DNA from: Astrocystis sublimbata
Taxonomy: Eukaryota > Ascomycota > Sordariomycetes > Xylariales > Xylariaceae
Reading direction: 5' to 3'
DNA length: 64,000 nt
Assembly: GCA_022453515.1 (NCBI GenBank)
Contig: JAJNNY010000029.1
Location: forward strand, 372,001-436,000
The translations under genes and the position numbers were made by a program. The number at the start of each line of letters is the position of its first letter. The stretch's first letter is position 1. This document shows, piece by piece, positions 12,340 through 23,608 of this stretch. The notes under the pieces were generated by a model. It was not told where the DNA came from, made no database searches, and saw only the letters and a list, made by a program, of their open reading frames with translations.

Positions 12340-13285
12340 CTACATCAGCAAACGCCAGGCACCGAGAAGCAGGGCGGCGAATCCAGTGCAGACGCCCATA
12401 AGCCACTGTAGGGTCTGGAACTTCACCTGCTCGAGCTTCTCGCGCAGCGCGGCGACCTCCTGCTCGATCTTGGTCTCAGTCTCCTTGATCTTGAGTTCCT
12501 GCTGGGAGGCCTCCTCGCGGATGCGGCCCTTCTCGAGGTTGAGGTCGAGGCGGACCGAGGCCTGGGTGCGGCCGATCTCATCGCGCAGCCGCGAGTTGAG
12601 CTTGGTGATGTCGTTGGTCAGCCGCTCGTGCGCGGCGCGCGTCGTGTTCGACTCGGTGCTGTCCGCCGACAGCAGCTCCGACCGCAGCTGGGCGAAGTCG
12701 ACCTTCTGAGTGTACGTCGCTTTGGCCGCGTCCTCGCGCAGGACCATCGTGCGCGTCAGGTTCTGGATACTGAAGAAGGGGCGGAGAGAATCGCCGGTCA
12801 GTTCTTGTTTGGGGTGGGAAGGGAAGGGAAGGGACGCCGCCCTGGGATGTGGGGGGGAAGGAGCGTGCGCTCTCAACTCACCTCTCTTCTATGACGTTGT
12901 TCAGAACCTTCATCATGGCGACGGACTGTTCCTCGGTGAAACCCTCGCTCCGCAGCCTCTGGACGAATTTGAGGGTGTCGAAGTGGTGGTCTCTACCCCG
13001 CGGCGCCGTTGCGTGGAACGAGCGCCGCAGCGACGGGTGCTTCTGTACGATGGACGGTCTATCATTGCGGGAGTTCGACGTAATGGGTCGTGGGTATTGA
13101 GGTCCTGAGTGAAACGCTGCTGTCCTGGGACGCTGGGTCGCTGTGTTTGACGAAGTTGTGGTAAACGCTGCTGATGCTCGTAATGCACCTTGTGCTGCTG
13201 GCCCCGGAGGCCCCGTCCAGCTAAGCCGGGGGAGAAGGAACCTGGGCAGTGAATGTGCCGCCATGGTTCCCGTGACGTTCGCCAT
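12340..13285 (-). CDS. FMP32: FMP32-like mitochondrial inner-membrane coiled-coil protein (DUF1640/CCDC90 family)
   Basis: The DUF1640 family includes yeast Fmp32, implicated in cytochrome c oxidase assembly, and animal MCUR1/CCDC90B, which modulates the calcium uniporter. Two exons on the minus strand, 13285-12882 and 12769-12340, join to 277 residues. Residues 1 to about 90 are Arg/Ser/Thr-rich with few acids, as in a mitochondrial presequence. HFDTLKFVQRLRSEGFTEEQ, then SVAMMKVLNNVIEE, starts the conserved domain. A long charged coiled coil follows (for example LNSRLRDEIGRTQASVRLDL). One hydrophobic helix near the C-terminus (LMGVCTGFAALLLGAWRLL) would anchor it with the coiled coil in the matrix, as in relatives. 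A second in-frame ATG at 13264 could also be the start. The family call is strong; the exact function is inferred from homologues. Confidence 0.88.
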
Positions 13286-15765
13286 GTTGTTCGTGTTATC
13301 GGATGATCTTGTTGTTGATAATGGGCTTCGCTCGAGATGTTAATTGTACTCGTAGTCATGCGCTTGTTACGGCATGAACTTGGCGATCTTCGGGCCAGCG
13401 CGCCATACCGTAGGTACCTAACCTCAATGCGCTCCTGCCGCTCATCGGCACGGCACCTGAGCAGCTACCTACCGAGCTAGGTTAGGTACCTACCTATGCA
13501 GGATTGCGCCTGCCTGGGCCCTGAGGTGCTCAGTGCTCGGGAGTGCAAGGGCTGGGAGCAGTGTGGCTTGGAGGCACCGACACTAGCCGACTCCAGCCAA
13601 GTCCAGCCAAGTCCAGCAACGTGGCTGGTGCAAGCGCCAAATTTTCCAATATTATGAGGCCCAATCTCTGCGGCGCCTTTTCTCTCTTCTTCTTCCTTCT
13701 TTATTCAAATAAAACAACGCAAAATAACCACATTCTCGAGACACGCTTTACGCATTTGATGCGAGGTCACCCTCTGGTGATCCAAGACCATCGAACTGTC
13801 TCGGACAGAATGGAGAATAGATAACATCGAACAATCTTGGGTGCGGTGCCTTCCGCCCTCATCGAGGGCGGTGGGAGGGATCGCAATGATTGAGCGTACA
13901 TACAAAGTAAAGAGCGAATGCTCATTCACGTGCCCCAACCGGCTTCGGTGAGTACTGAAATCGTTAAAATGCTTCGTTATCGGCATGGATTGGCATGGCC
14001 AACTCTGTTTTTTTCAGAGTCCGGTCTCCAAGCATTGCCATACTCCTGAGTCCTCAGTAGAATCACCGACGACGCCGTTGCTTGTGCCACGCTGTCCACG
14101 AGCACCAAATTCGTACCTAGAATTCCACGACCACAGAGCTACCTATTCACATGTATCGCAATGGATATTTGCAGCCAGCCATCCAGCTTGCCATCCCAAC
14201 GGACCCATCAAAGTGCTCTGTAAGGTTCTCGATCGAGATGTCCATGTCAGCGTTGCCTGCTAGGCCGATGTGTTGATTGTACCAAATTGAATCGCCCACA
14301 TTGGTTGACTGTGCGGCTAAGGGAGGCTCTGTTCATGTTTATCGACGCTCAATGTGGCTACGCCCAAGCCGTAGATGCGATGCAGCTACTCCTGATCTTG
14401 TTCTGATCTTGATCTGTCTCGGTAGGCATCGGTTCGGGCTACTTGATGTTGACAGACAGAAATGACAGTGCCTTAGGTATCAATAGCGGCGTTTACTTTG
14501 CGAGCTGTCGAAGATGCTAATCACGCTAACATTGCCTGCTCAAAAAAAGAAACCAACTCGCCAATCTTGACCTTGACTCATACCAATTGTACGATCCATT
14601 GATTTGCATTGCTTGTTCTGCATTTTAAGGCGGTCACAGTCACGCTCGTCACGATCCAAGAACTGGGCAGGTACTAATACTAATTTACCTGAATCTTCTC
14701 ATATTAGCCCCCGTCTGATTCGTCAATGCTTAGGTACCTTAGCTGACCAAAAACAGCAGGTAGGTGATCCATGCACGTCGGGTCAGGGTCAGTTCAATTC
14801 CCCCACATTCGTCATTTCTTCGAACCCCTCCAAATTCAGCATCGTCATCCTAAATTTCAACATGTCACTGGTTCGGGGGCGATGAGGGACAGGACAGCCT
14901 GCAAACGAGCCGAGCATTGGCAGCATTGGATAAGTACACGTAGCTCCTGTGATCAGCAGCGGTGCGGCCAAGGGAAGCCTTTAGGTAGCGGGGCTTCGTC
15001 GAATGAGTTGGGATAATTGGCGGGACTGGTAAAGTAAAATACCACAACACCAATCTTGACCAGGTAACCTTCAACCTTGGGTTACATCAATTGAGGCCAT
15101 ATTTCTGTACATACATAGCTCTTTCTTCATAATGATCTATCTAATGAGCTGAGCATCTCAAAAGCACTACGAATTCTGATATTACTGATAGCACTATCGC
15201 CAATGTGTCTGTCTGTCTGTCAGCTATCATCTATCGCAACCCCATCAATTTTTTTCAGGGACGGTGAAGCTACCTACCTGTACTGTGGCATTTGATTGGT
15301 CACAGCTCACCCCGCCTAGCCCACAGGCTCCGGTATTCGCAGCTCGCAGGGCTCGGCAGGCATCTGTAGTGCCCCGCCTAGTGCCAATTTGGACTTTTTC
15401 AGCTCTAAATTCTAGTTTATCAGGCTTATCTGGGAATTGTGACTGGGACATCGGGAGCTGTACGGTGCCGAGTCAGACTCGCTCTACCGCCGGGGGTTGT
15501 GACTTTTCAGATATACTTGGCGCACCCGATACTGGCGAGACTGGCACGACTGGCTTCCTACCACTTGCTGCAAGTCAGTTCCTCCTTCGAACGGCCCTCG
15601 TCGTCGTCGCCTGCATCTTCAAGGGGCCCCAATTGATCCGTGTTGCAACTTGGGAGCCGGGCACTCACTTGCCGTCTGGCGAAACCCTAACCCCCTACCT
15701 CACCTTCACCTATCTCGGGACCCAAGTCAAGTAACACTTAGGTGGTACCCCAGGTGTTCGCCTTC
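13286..15765. other. Divergent intergenic region (FMP32-like / CPA2 promoters)
   Basis: About 2.5 kb between two divergently transcribed genes, with no supported coding sequence. It contains TAGGTACC motifs at 13,411-13,425, 13,465-13,497 and 14,730-14,742, and a short direct repeat (CCAGCCAAGT) near 13,592-13,614. A TGACTCAT element lies near 14,574, well upstream of CPA2. Confidence 0.55.
15682..15695 (+). promoter_or_regulatory. Telobox-like element upstream of CPA2
   Basis: The sequence AAACCCTAACCCCC lies about 70 bases before the CPA2 start codon. Its first nine bases match the AAACCCTAA telobox exactly, a motif bound by Myb/TRF-like factors in plants and related to Tbf1 sites in yeasts. 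A promoter role here is inferred from position only. Confidence 0.4.
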
Positions 15766-18700
15766 ATGGCTTTCTCTACCAAGATGGCAGGCCGGGCGCC
15801 TGCGATGCTCATGCACGGCCGACGACTGCCCGGCGCTGCCCTGTCTCGCAGGACGCTGACTGCGCCCACCCTGCGCTCGCCTTCCCAGATGCTGCCCGCG
15901 AGCCAGACAAGCATATCGACACAGAAGCGCAACTTCAGTTTGACCCGCGCTCGCTGCAATGCCTCGGTTGCCGACGTCCAGCAGGCGCCGAACCCGAAGG
16001 CTTACCTGGAAAGCGGCGTCATCAAGCCGAGGGATATCGTCAATGTCAAGAAGGTCCTGGTCATTGGTAGTGGTGGCCTGGCTATTGGACAGGCTGGAGA
16101 GTTCGACTACTCAGGTACGTGTCTTGAGCCTGTCCCTGTCGAACGTCCGGCCGTCTGTGTTAACACCCAGCCATAGGTTCTCAGGCGCTCAAGGCACTCA
16201 AAGAGGCTGGCGTTGCCTCGGTACTCATCAACCCCAACATCGCTACCATCCAGACCAACCACTCCCTCGCCGACGAGATTTACTACCTTCCTGTCACCCC
16301 CGAGTATGTATCTTACGTGATCGAGAGGGAGCGACCGGACGGCATCTTCCTGTCATTTGGTGGCCAGACCGCGCTCAACCTGGGTGTGCAGATGCAGCGC
16401 ATGGGTCTGTTCGAGAGATATGGCGTCAAGGTGTTGGGCACCAGCGTCCACACTCTAGAGCTCAGTGAAGATCGAGACCTTTTCGCCAAAGCCCTGAACG
16501 AGATCGATATCCCGATTGCCAAGTCCATCGCCGTTGGCACTATAGAAGATGCCCTGGATGCTGCCAACACCGTCGGCTATCCCATCATTGTCCGTGCTGC
16601 GTATGCGCTCGGTGGTCTGGGGTCCGGTTTCGCGAACAACGAGGAAGAACTTCGGAATATGGCTGCTCGGTCTCTAACACTGTCACCGCAAATTCTCGTC
16701 GAGAAGTCCCTAAAAGGCTGGAAGGAGGTCGAGTACGAGGTCGTTCGGGATGCGAACAACAATTGCATCACTGTCTGCAACATGGAGAACTTCGATCCTT
16801 TGGGTACACATACTGGCGACTCGATCGTCGTTGCCCCTAGGTAAGTGAATATTGATCTCATCTCTGTCACCATTGTGCCGGCAGCTCCCGTATTGAAGAC
16901 ATTCGTCCATGGACCAATGTTCCATTTCCAGGCCTTCCTCGCGAGCCTATATAACATCTCCAATCTAACGGCTGCTAATTCGACGGACCACAGTCAAACT
17001 CTAAGCGACACTGAATACCACATGCTCCGGTCGGCTGCCATCAAAATCGTGCGACATCTCGGGGTTGTTGGCGAGTGTAACGTTCAGTATGCCCTCCAAC
17101 CAGACGGCCTGGATTATCGTGTCATCGAAGTGAATGCCCGTCTTTCGCGTTCGTCAGCCCTGGCCTCGAAGGCTACCGGCTATCCTCTTGCCTACACAGC
17201 TGCCAAGATCGGCCTCGGCCACACCTTGCCTGAGCTTCCAAATGCCGTTACAAAGACGACAACCGCCAACTTCGAGCCATCTCTAGATTATATCGTGACA
17301 AAGATTCCCCGCTGGGACCTGTCCAAATTCCAGCACGTCAAGCGTGACATCGGCAGTGCCATGAAGTCGGTCGGAGAGGTCATGGCTATTGGTCGCACGT
17401 TCGAAGAATCATTCCAGAAGGCTATTCGCCAGGTTGACCCCAAGTTCGTCGGCTTCCAGGGTGATAAGTTTGAGGATCTTGACTACGAGCTTTCTCACCC
17501 GACCGACCGAAGGTGGTTGGCTGTAGGCCAAGCCATGCTTCACGAGGCATATACGGTGGACAGAATCCACGAACTCAGCAAGATCGACAAGTGGTTCTTG
17601 TACAAACTCCAGAACCTCGTCGATTGCACCCGGGAAATGGAAGCCATCGGAAGCCTAGAGGGTCTTAAGAAAGGACTTGTCCTGAAGGCCAAGAAGCTAG
17701 GCTTCTCTGACAAGCAGATTGCCATTGCAGTTAAAAGCAACGAAGACGCGGTTCGCGCTCATCGTCTGGGCATGGGTATCCGACCATGGGTCAAGAAGAT
17801 CGACACACTTGCTGCCGAATTCCCCGCCGACACGAACTATCTCTACACGACCTACAATGCCAGCACCCACGACGTGACCTTTGATGACAAAGGCACTGTC
17901 ATTCTCGGCAGCGGTGTGTACAGAATTGGCAGCTCCGTCGAGTTTGACTGGTGCGCCGTCAGTGCTACACAGGCTTTGAAGAACATGGGACAGAAGACGG
18001 TCATGATCAACTATAACCCGGAAACATACAGTACCGACTTCGATACCGCGGATAAGCTTTACTTCGAGGAGCTAAGCTACGAGCGGGTCATGGATATCTA
18101 CGAGCTCGAGAACGCATCTGGTGTTGTTGTGTCTGTCGGTGGTCAGCTACCTCAGAACATTGCCCTCCGTCTCCAGGAAACTGGAAAGGCCAACGTTCTG
18201 GGCACCGATCCCAAGGACATTGACAAGGCGGAAGACCGACAGAAATTTTCGGAGATCCTGGACAGCATCGGAGTGGACCAGCCTGCTTGGAAAGAGCTCA
18301 CATCTGTTGCGGAGGCTGAAAAGTTTGCCCAAGATGTCGGCTATCCCGTTCTTGTCCGCCCTAGCTACGTGCTTTCAGGTGCGGCTATGACGGTCATCCG
18401 CAGCCAAGAAGACCTCAAGGAGAAGCTTGAGGCTGCCAGCAATGTTTCTCCCGACCACCCCGTTGTTATCACCAAGTTCATTGAGGGTGCGCAAGAAATC
18501 GATGTTGATGGTGTTGCCTCCGAAGGCAAACTCGTTATCCACGCTGTTAGTGAACACGTAGAACAAGCTGGTGTTCACTCCGGTGACGCCACCTTGATCC
18601 TCCCTCCGGTCAATCTTGACGACAACACTATGGGTCGCCTGAAGGACATTGCCGAGAAGGTCGCCAAGGCATGGAAGATCACTGGTCCTTTCAACATGCA

Positions 18701-19569
18701 AATCATCAAGGCAGAGAACCCGGATGGAGGAGAGCCGATGCTCAAGGTCATCGAGTGCAACCTCCGCGCTTCTCGGTCTTTCCCCTTCGTTAGCAAAGTT
18801 CTTGGCACCAACTTCATCGATGTTGCCACTAAGGCTCTCGTTGGCAAGGAAGTGCCCGAGCCTACAGATCCCATGGTTGCCAAGCGAGACTATGTCGCCG
18901 TCAAGACGCCTCAATTCTCCTGGACCCGTCTCGCCGGTGCTGACCCTTTCTTGGGCGTCGAGATGTCCAGCACAGGTGAGATGGCTTGCTTCGGCAAGGA
19001 CCTTGTCGAGGCCTATTGGACATCGCTCCAATCCACAATGAACTTCCGCATGCCCGAGCCTGGTGAGGGTATCCTCTTCGGTGGCGATGTTAACAAGACA
19101 TGGCTGACCACCGTTGCCAATTATCTTTCGCCTCTTGGTTACAAATTCTACGCCGCTGGTAATGACGTTAAGCAGCACCTTGAATCCAGCACCAAGGACA
19201 AGGTCAACGTGGAGGTGATCGAGTTCCCCAAGGAGGACAAACGTGCTCTTCGCGAAGTCTTCCAGAAGTATGACATTCGCGGAGTATTCAACCTCGCTCT
19301 AGCCCGTGGCAAGACCACGATGGACGTCGACTACGTCATGCGTCGAAACGCCGTCGATTTCGGCGTCCCGTTGTTCATGGAGCCTCAGGTATGTACAATC
19401 AATCTCGCAACCCCTATTTCTCTCCTCTTCATCAGAGGATGACAGCTAACCCCTCGCATAGACTGCCATCCTCTTTGCTCAGTGTATGAGCGAGAAACTC
19501 CCCCGAAAGGAGGGAATTCCCTCGGAAGTCCGCCCGTGGTCCGACTTCATTGGCGGAAAGCCCTTGTAA
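15766..19569 (+). CDS. CPA2: Carbamoyl-phosphate synthase, arginine-specific, large chain (mitochondrial)
   Basis: The large subunit makes carbamoyl phosphate from bicarbonate, ATP and the ammonia delivered by the small glutaminase subunit, feeding arginine synthesis; in Neurospora (arg-3) it acts in mitochondria. Exons are 15766-16114, 16177-16840, 16994-19388 and 19462-19569, giving 1,171 residues, close to the family length. An Arg/Ser/Thr-rich leader of about 60 residues fits a mitochondrial presequence. The first half starts with [20 protein letters not shown]. The second ATP-grasp half begins near residue 642 ([19 protein letters not shown]). Between them is the oligomerisation segment. 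The C-terminal MGS-like allosteric region contains [20 protein letters not shown]. The protein ends in a short fourth exon ([19 protein letters not shown]). There is no fused glutaminase or aspartate transcarbamylase domain, which excludes the pyrimidine-specific URA2 type. The small subunit is not in this window. Confidence 0.96.
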
Positions 19570-20708
19570 TCTAAGAACCTTGATCTATAAACTCTATATG
19601 TATCTGGCCGCCCCCAGTTCCGCGCTATCGCCATACGGCGTCAGCCAACCCTGGATAGGACGAATTAGCCTACAGTGACAGGACTTCGTTCCAAAATACT
19701 CCATTCCTATTGCATTTCATATTATGGACAAGGTCTATTGGTGGGTCTGTTTTTTTTTTTTTTGGTCTTCTTTCTTATCTTTTCGATACAGAGTCTTTTG
19801 TATCACTCTGCGGAGTTATTAGCAATGGTAGGGGGCAATCAAAACGGGAACCGGGCTTGGAGACAAATCAAATTGAAGGATAAAGAATCACTCTGATCTC
19901 ACCTGGTTAGAGCGAGTTCAAGTGGTGGCGAGTAGGATACACTAGGAAAGGAAGAGGGCCGAAAAGTACTGCTTCGAAATATTTACTTACTTACGAGGTT
20001 GGCGGATCCATCATGAGATCTTTCGAGACACATGTATGTATGTGAGGTATGTAATGAATAAAGTGGGCAATATCAAAGAATTGACGAAAAAAAAAATATT
20101 CTCCTTTGATTCCCTATCATGTCTCTATTGTTCAGTGATGGAACAGCTTATAACTTCTGTTCTAATTATAAATAGAGGCTAGAAATATATATATATCCGA
20201 TTTGTTGAATGATTATTACCTGGTTTAATAAAGAACTTATTCAAAATCGGTCTTTAGGTTATACAATAGTAGTAACGGGGCCAAGCAGAATGTTTAATCT
20301 AGGTAGGTAAGGCATATTGTAAGTAAATACCGACGTTGTGACTATTTTTACACTACACGCTAGGTAACCCCACCTTACCAATGAGGTCAACCAAGAAAAA
20401 GCTCCGATCTAGGAACGTGGGGTTACCTATATGCGCAAAAATTAGGCGCTCTCCAGTGCTGCAAGCAACACGAAGCATTGGACTCGTAGATATAAATAAG
20501 TCCTCATAGCTATTGCACCTACTTAACGGCTGGTGCGTCCATATAGATGACTCATTGAAGCCAATTGCCTTATCACCTACAACTTCACGCACACACATTA
20601 CCAAACGACATCTCTGGAGAGAGAAACGATATACTGCCTACCAAGCGCAACACTCAACCGTTTGTGTCATCCATCGAACGTCCGTTGCGCGCTCCCATCG
20701 CTAGCAAA
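19570..20708. other. Intergenic region between CPA2 and HIS1
   Basis: About 1.1 kb. AT-rich between 19,980 and 20,300 with T and A homopolymers. One TAGGTAGG motif lies at about 20,300. The only clear element is the Gcn4/CPC1 site near 20,547. Confidence 0.5.
20547..20555 (+). promoter_or_regulatory. Perfect Gcn4/CPC1-type site upstream of HIS1
   Basis: ATGACTCAT is the palindromic consensus for the bZIP activator Gcn4 (CPC1/CpcA in filamentous fungi), which induces amino-acid biosynthesis genes under starvation. It lies about 155 bases before the HIS1 start. The orientation is symmetric. Function is inferred from exact match and position before a classic cross-pathway target. Confidence 0.7.
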
Positions 20709-21900
20709 ATGGATCTCGTGAACCAGTTCGTTACCCCATGCTCTCTTGCTTTGCGACATGGCTAACGAGTCCCCCGCTATGCTAGCCTCGAAGGGAGGCT
20801 CCTGTTTGCCGTACCCAAAAGTGAGTTCGCTGCTCTGGTACGTTGGTTATCCGGCTAACCCCCGAGGTAGAGGGTCGGTTAAACCAAGCCGCTCTCGATA
20901 TTCTCCAAGGCGCCGATATCCAGTTCAGAAGAGAACACCGCCTCGACATCGCCCTCGTCAAAAACTTGCCCATCGCTCTTATCTTCCTCCCCGCCGCCGA
21001 CATACCTACCTTTGTCGGGGAGGGCCAGGTCGACCTGGGAATCACTGGATACGATCAGGTCCAGGAGCACGATGCCGGCGTGCGTGCGCTTTACCAAGCA
21101 AGACGGTTTTCGGGGGAGATAACCCCGGAGGAAGAAACCGCCCAACGTGGTAGAGGATCTGGGTGTGAGACGGTGTTGGATCTCGGCTTCGGCGCTTGCA
21201 AATTGCAGGTACAAGTGCCCAAGAACGGCGCCTACAAATCGCCAAAGGACCTCGTCGGCAAGAACATCGGCACCAGCTTCGTCCACCTGGCCCGACGATA
21301 CTTCGCCGACCTGGAGATGGAAGTGGACGCTGCCGCGTACTCAGACAAAGTGCCTGCGGGATTTGCTAGCAAACTACGAACGACAATCGTCGAGCTGAGT
21401 GGCAGCGTCGAGGCAGCTTGCGCGCTTGGCGTGGCCGATGGGATTGTTGACCTTGTTGGTAAGTGCCGATCATGTCCGGTTCGTGCATGAGGCATTGGCA
21501 ACCAGCTAGCTAACCAGCCCATCCAGAGTCTGGCGAGACCATGAAGGCGGCCGGCTTAATAGCGATAGACACGGTAGTCGAGAGCAGTGCGATCCTGATC
21601 AAGTCTCGGAGCCCTAGTAACCCCGAGCTTGTTGACCTCATTGCGCAACGAATCCGCGGCGTCATCACGGCCCAGAAGTATGTTCTGTGTCAGTATAACA
21701 TACCGAGAGACACCCTCGCTGCAGCGTCCCAGATCGCGCCGGGGCGGAGAGCCCCGACCGTGACGGCGCTGGACGAGGAAGGCTGGGTCGCCGTCAGCGT
21801 CATGGTAGAGAAGAAGAAGATTGCTCCCATCATGGACGAGCTGACCAAGATTGGCGCGCACGACATCCTAGTACAGGATATTATCAATAGCCGCGACTGA
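20709..21900 (+). CDS. HIS1: ATP phosphoribosyltransferase (first step of histidine synthesis)
   Basis: HIS1 joins ATP and PRPP to give phosphoribosyl-ATP, the committed and histidine-inhibited step of histidine synthesis in the cytosol. Exons are 20709-20725, 20786-20820, 20871-21458 and 21527-21900, giving 337 residues. The first two exons are tiny (17 and 35 bases) and splice to MDLVNHLEGRLLFAVPKKGR, which closely matches the yeast start. The first intron has an unusual GTTCGT donor but a good GCTAAC branch site and CTAG acceptor; the second is only 50 bases. Landmarks are VDLGITGYDQVQEHD, the lysine-rich KLQVQVPKNGAYKSPKDLVG stretch, and GSVEAACALGVADGIVDLVE. The C-terminal regulatory domain includes KKKIAPIMDELTKIGAHDIL. 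This is the long, self-contained HisG form. A Gcn4/CPC1 site upstream suggests cross-pathway control. Confidence 0.95.
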
Positions 21901-22939
21901 GTTGCGCCCAACAAACATGATATCTATCTATATCCGACCGTACCCTGCTGTTCCTCCTGCCTTACGTTTCTGCTTTCCCTTCTTGCTGTAACTAATGGAT
22001 AATCAATCTGCTCTGTCCACTCTCGATTTCCATGTTCAACATATTACCACGAATGGCCCATCCCATCTGCGAGGGGGATTTATTCAATGACTCGAATGTC
22101 TAAGTTATGCCGGGCAGCTAGCTACCTAGCTGGGTGAGGCAGGCATGCAGTGTGAAGAATAAACAAAACCTTCACATATCTTGCCATTGATTAACTAATA
22201 TTATGTCTGCTTACCCTCATAATAACCACCCGGCATCAAATGAGATCGTGAATAATCAAATACTCTTAATGCATCTATTTTTCACACTACGGGGCAGGCT
22301 CGGCAGGCTCGGCAGGCTAGGGTGCATACCGTACACGTACAGCATCATACGTTACGGTATGCGTGATCCTTGCGCCTAGCATCGTTGATCATATACGAGT
22401 AGTCAGTCACTGGTCCAATGATCGTTTTTGGAATGGAGCGAGAACGCTGGGCTGGGAATTCACGTTGCGATGGTCCTAGCGGGAGCTAGGCACCCGTACA
22501 GAACCAGTACAGCCCCGAGCCCCCTATATTAGGCGGGCTCGGGCTGTACGCAGGTACCGGATGCTCGGAGCGATGATGTTATAAAGCGGAGCGGTTTTCC
22601 ACTTGGTGCCTGGACAGAAGAAGCTTAAACTGCCATTGCATAGCCCGACAAGTTCCCATCTAAGCCCCCAATTACTACCTACATTAGGTACTCAGCTTAA
22701 GCAGTCTTCTCAGAACCCGAAGCATCCATCCTTCCTCCGTCCTCGTTTTTCGTTACGGTTTCGCTACTCAATCGGCGACTTGTGCTGTCGAATCTTGTTG
22801 GACACTTATGTAGCATGAGCATGGCCCTTTGAATTAGTTAGCTGCCGAGATATCGTATGGCGCCCGCATCTTGGTGGTGCATCTCTTCTCATCTCATCAA
22901 GCCGTTGCTCTTGCTGGACCAGAACAGGACTACCAAAAT
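21901..22939. other. Intergenic region with GC-rich inverted repeat
   Basis: About 1 kb with no supported gene. It holds a triplicated GGCAGGCTC-type direct repeat near 22,290-22,318 and a strong inverted repeat at 22,507-22,549 (separate entry). A TATAAAG box at about 22,580 follows the inverted repeat, about 360 bases before the next start codon. Confidence 0.55.
22507..22549. repeat. GC-rich inverted repeat (hairpin-forming)
   Basis: Two 20-base arms, GTACAGCCCCGAGCCCCCTA and TAGGCGGGCTCGGGCTGTAC, face each other around a three-base TAT centre. Allowing a one-base offset they pair along nearly their full length. The element stands about 30 bases before a TATAAAG sequence. It could be a protein-binding palindrome or a cruciform; it is not followed by a T-run, so a bacterial-type terminator is not implied. 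Confidence 0.7.
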
Positions 22940-23608
22940 ATGAGTACCACTGCACCGTCATTAGGAGCTGCAGCCAGCGAAACGACCAACTGGCAGTCGA
23001 AGGTTTACAAGGTCAGCATCATCCCAATCTGTCAATGCTATGGACGCAACGGGTGGGCATTGGCCCGTGTTGAATGAACTCTTATTTTAGAGTTGAATCC
23101 ACCAAACTCAACATTGTCCTCTTGTCTACCTAGAGTATTTGACCTTTCTGCTCACAATGACTGACTCTAGACCGTCGTAACTCCCATAAACTTTGTCACC
23201 TTCCTCCTCTCTCTCTATTTCATAGACACCCGAAACCGTGCGCGGCGCTATCATCAACACGAGACAAACGAGAGGCGGCCGTGGCTGCACCGACTACTCT
23301 ACCAGCGACTTTCTTCGCCATATGACCGGATAGAGAAGCACCAGAGGCGGTCGTCTCCACCATCAGTAACTACCACTCGTGGCCTTGAAACTAGCACTCG
23401 GAACGCAGACGATGCCGCTACTCAGCCAACGACAGACGCGTGGTACTACCGCACGAAACAGAAGAAGCTCCTGAAGTTGGAAGCTGCGGATGCCTTTGCG
23501 TTACGGGACTCGATCATCTTTGCTATGTGCTTTCTCCTCGTCTCGGCTGGCTGGCTCCTTTGGCAAATACTTGGTATGGTCAATCGCTTGGCATCACAGT
23601 GGGTTTGA
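22940..23608 (+). CDS. Small conserved two-helix membrane protein, function unknown
   Basis: Two exons, 22940-23011 and 23171-23608, join in phase 0 to give 169 residues. The spliced N-terminus is MSTTAPSLGAAASETTNWQS followed by KVYKTVVTPINFVTFLLSLY. The hydrophobic stretch VTPINFVTFLLSLYFI is a likely first membrane helix. It is followed by a basic segment (DTRNRARRYHQHETNERR), a Ser/Thr-rich linker, and a second helix near the C-terminus (DSIIFAMCFLLVSAGWLLWQ). The layout resembles small conserved fungal membrane proteins of unknown role, possibly of internal membranes. The gene is easily missed because the first exon is short and the second has no ATG at its start. I assign no function; the structure is supported by clean splice signals and by the hydrophobic frame being open exactly across the join. 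Confidence 0.65.

Noticed and set aside
18375..19178. 267-codon open frame on the minus strand
   Set aside because: It lies wholly antisense to the conserved CPA2 second half and mirrors its codon bias; no start context or family similarity.
22507..22549. Terminator hairpin for HIS1
   Set aside because: It is 600 bases past the HIS1 stop, has no T-run, and nuclear genes do not use such terminators.
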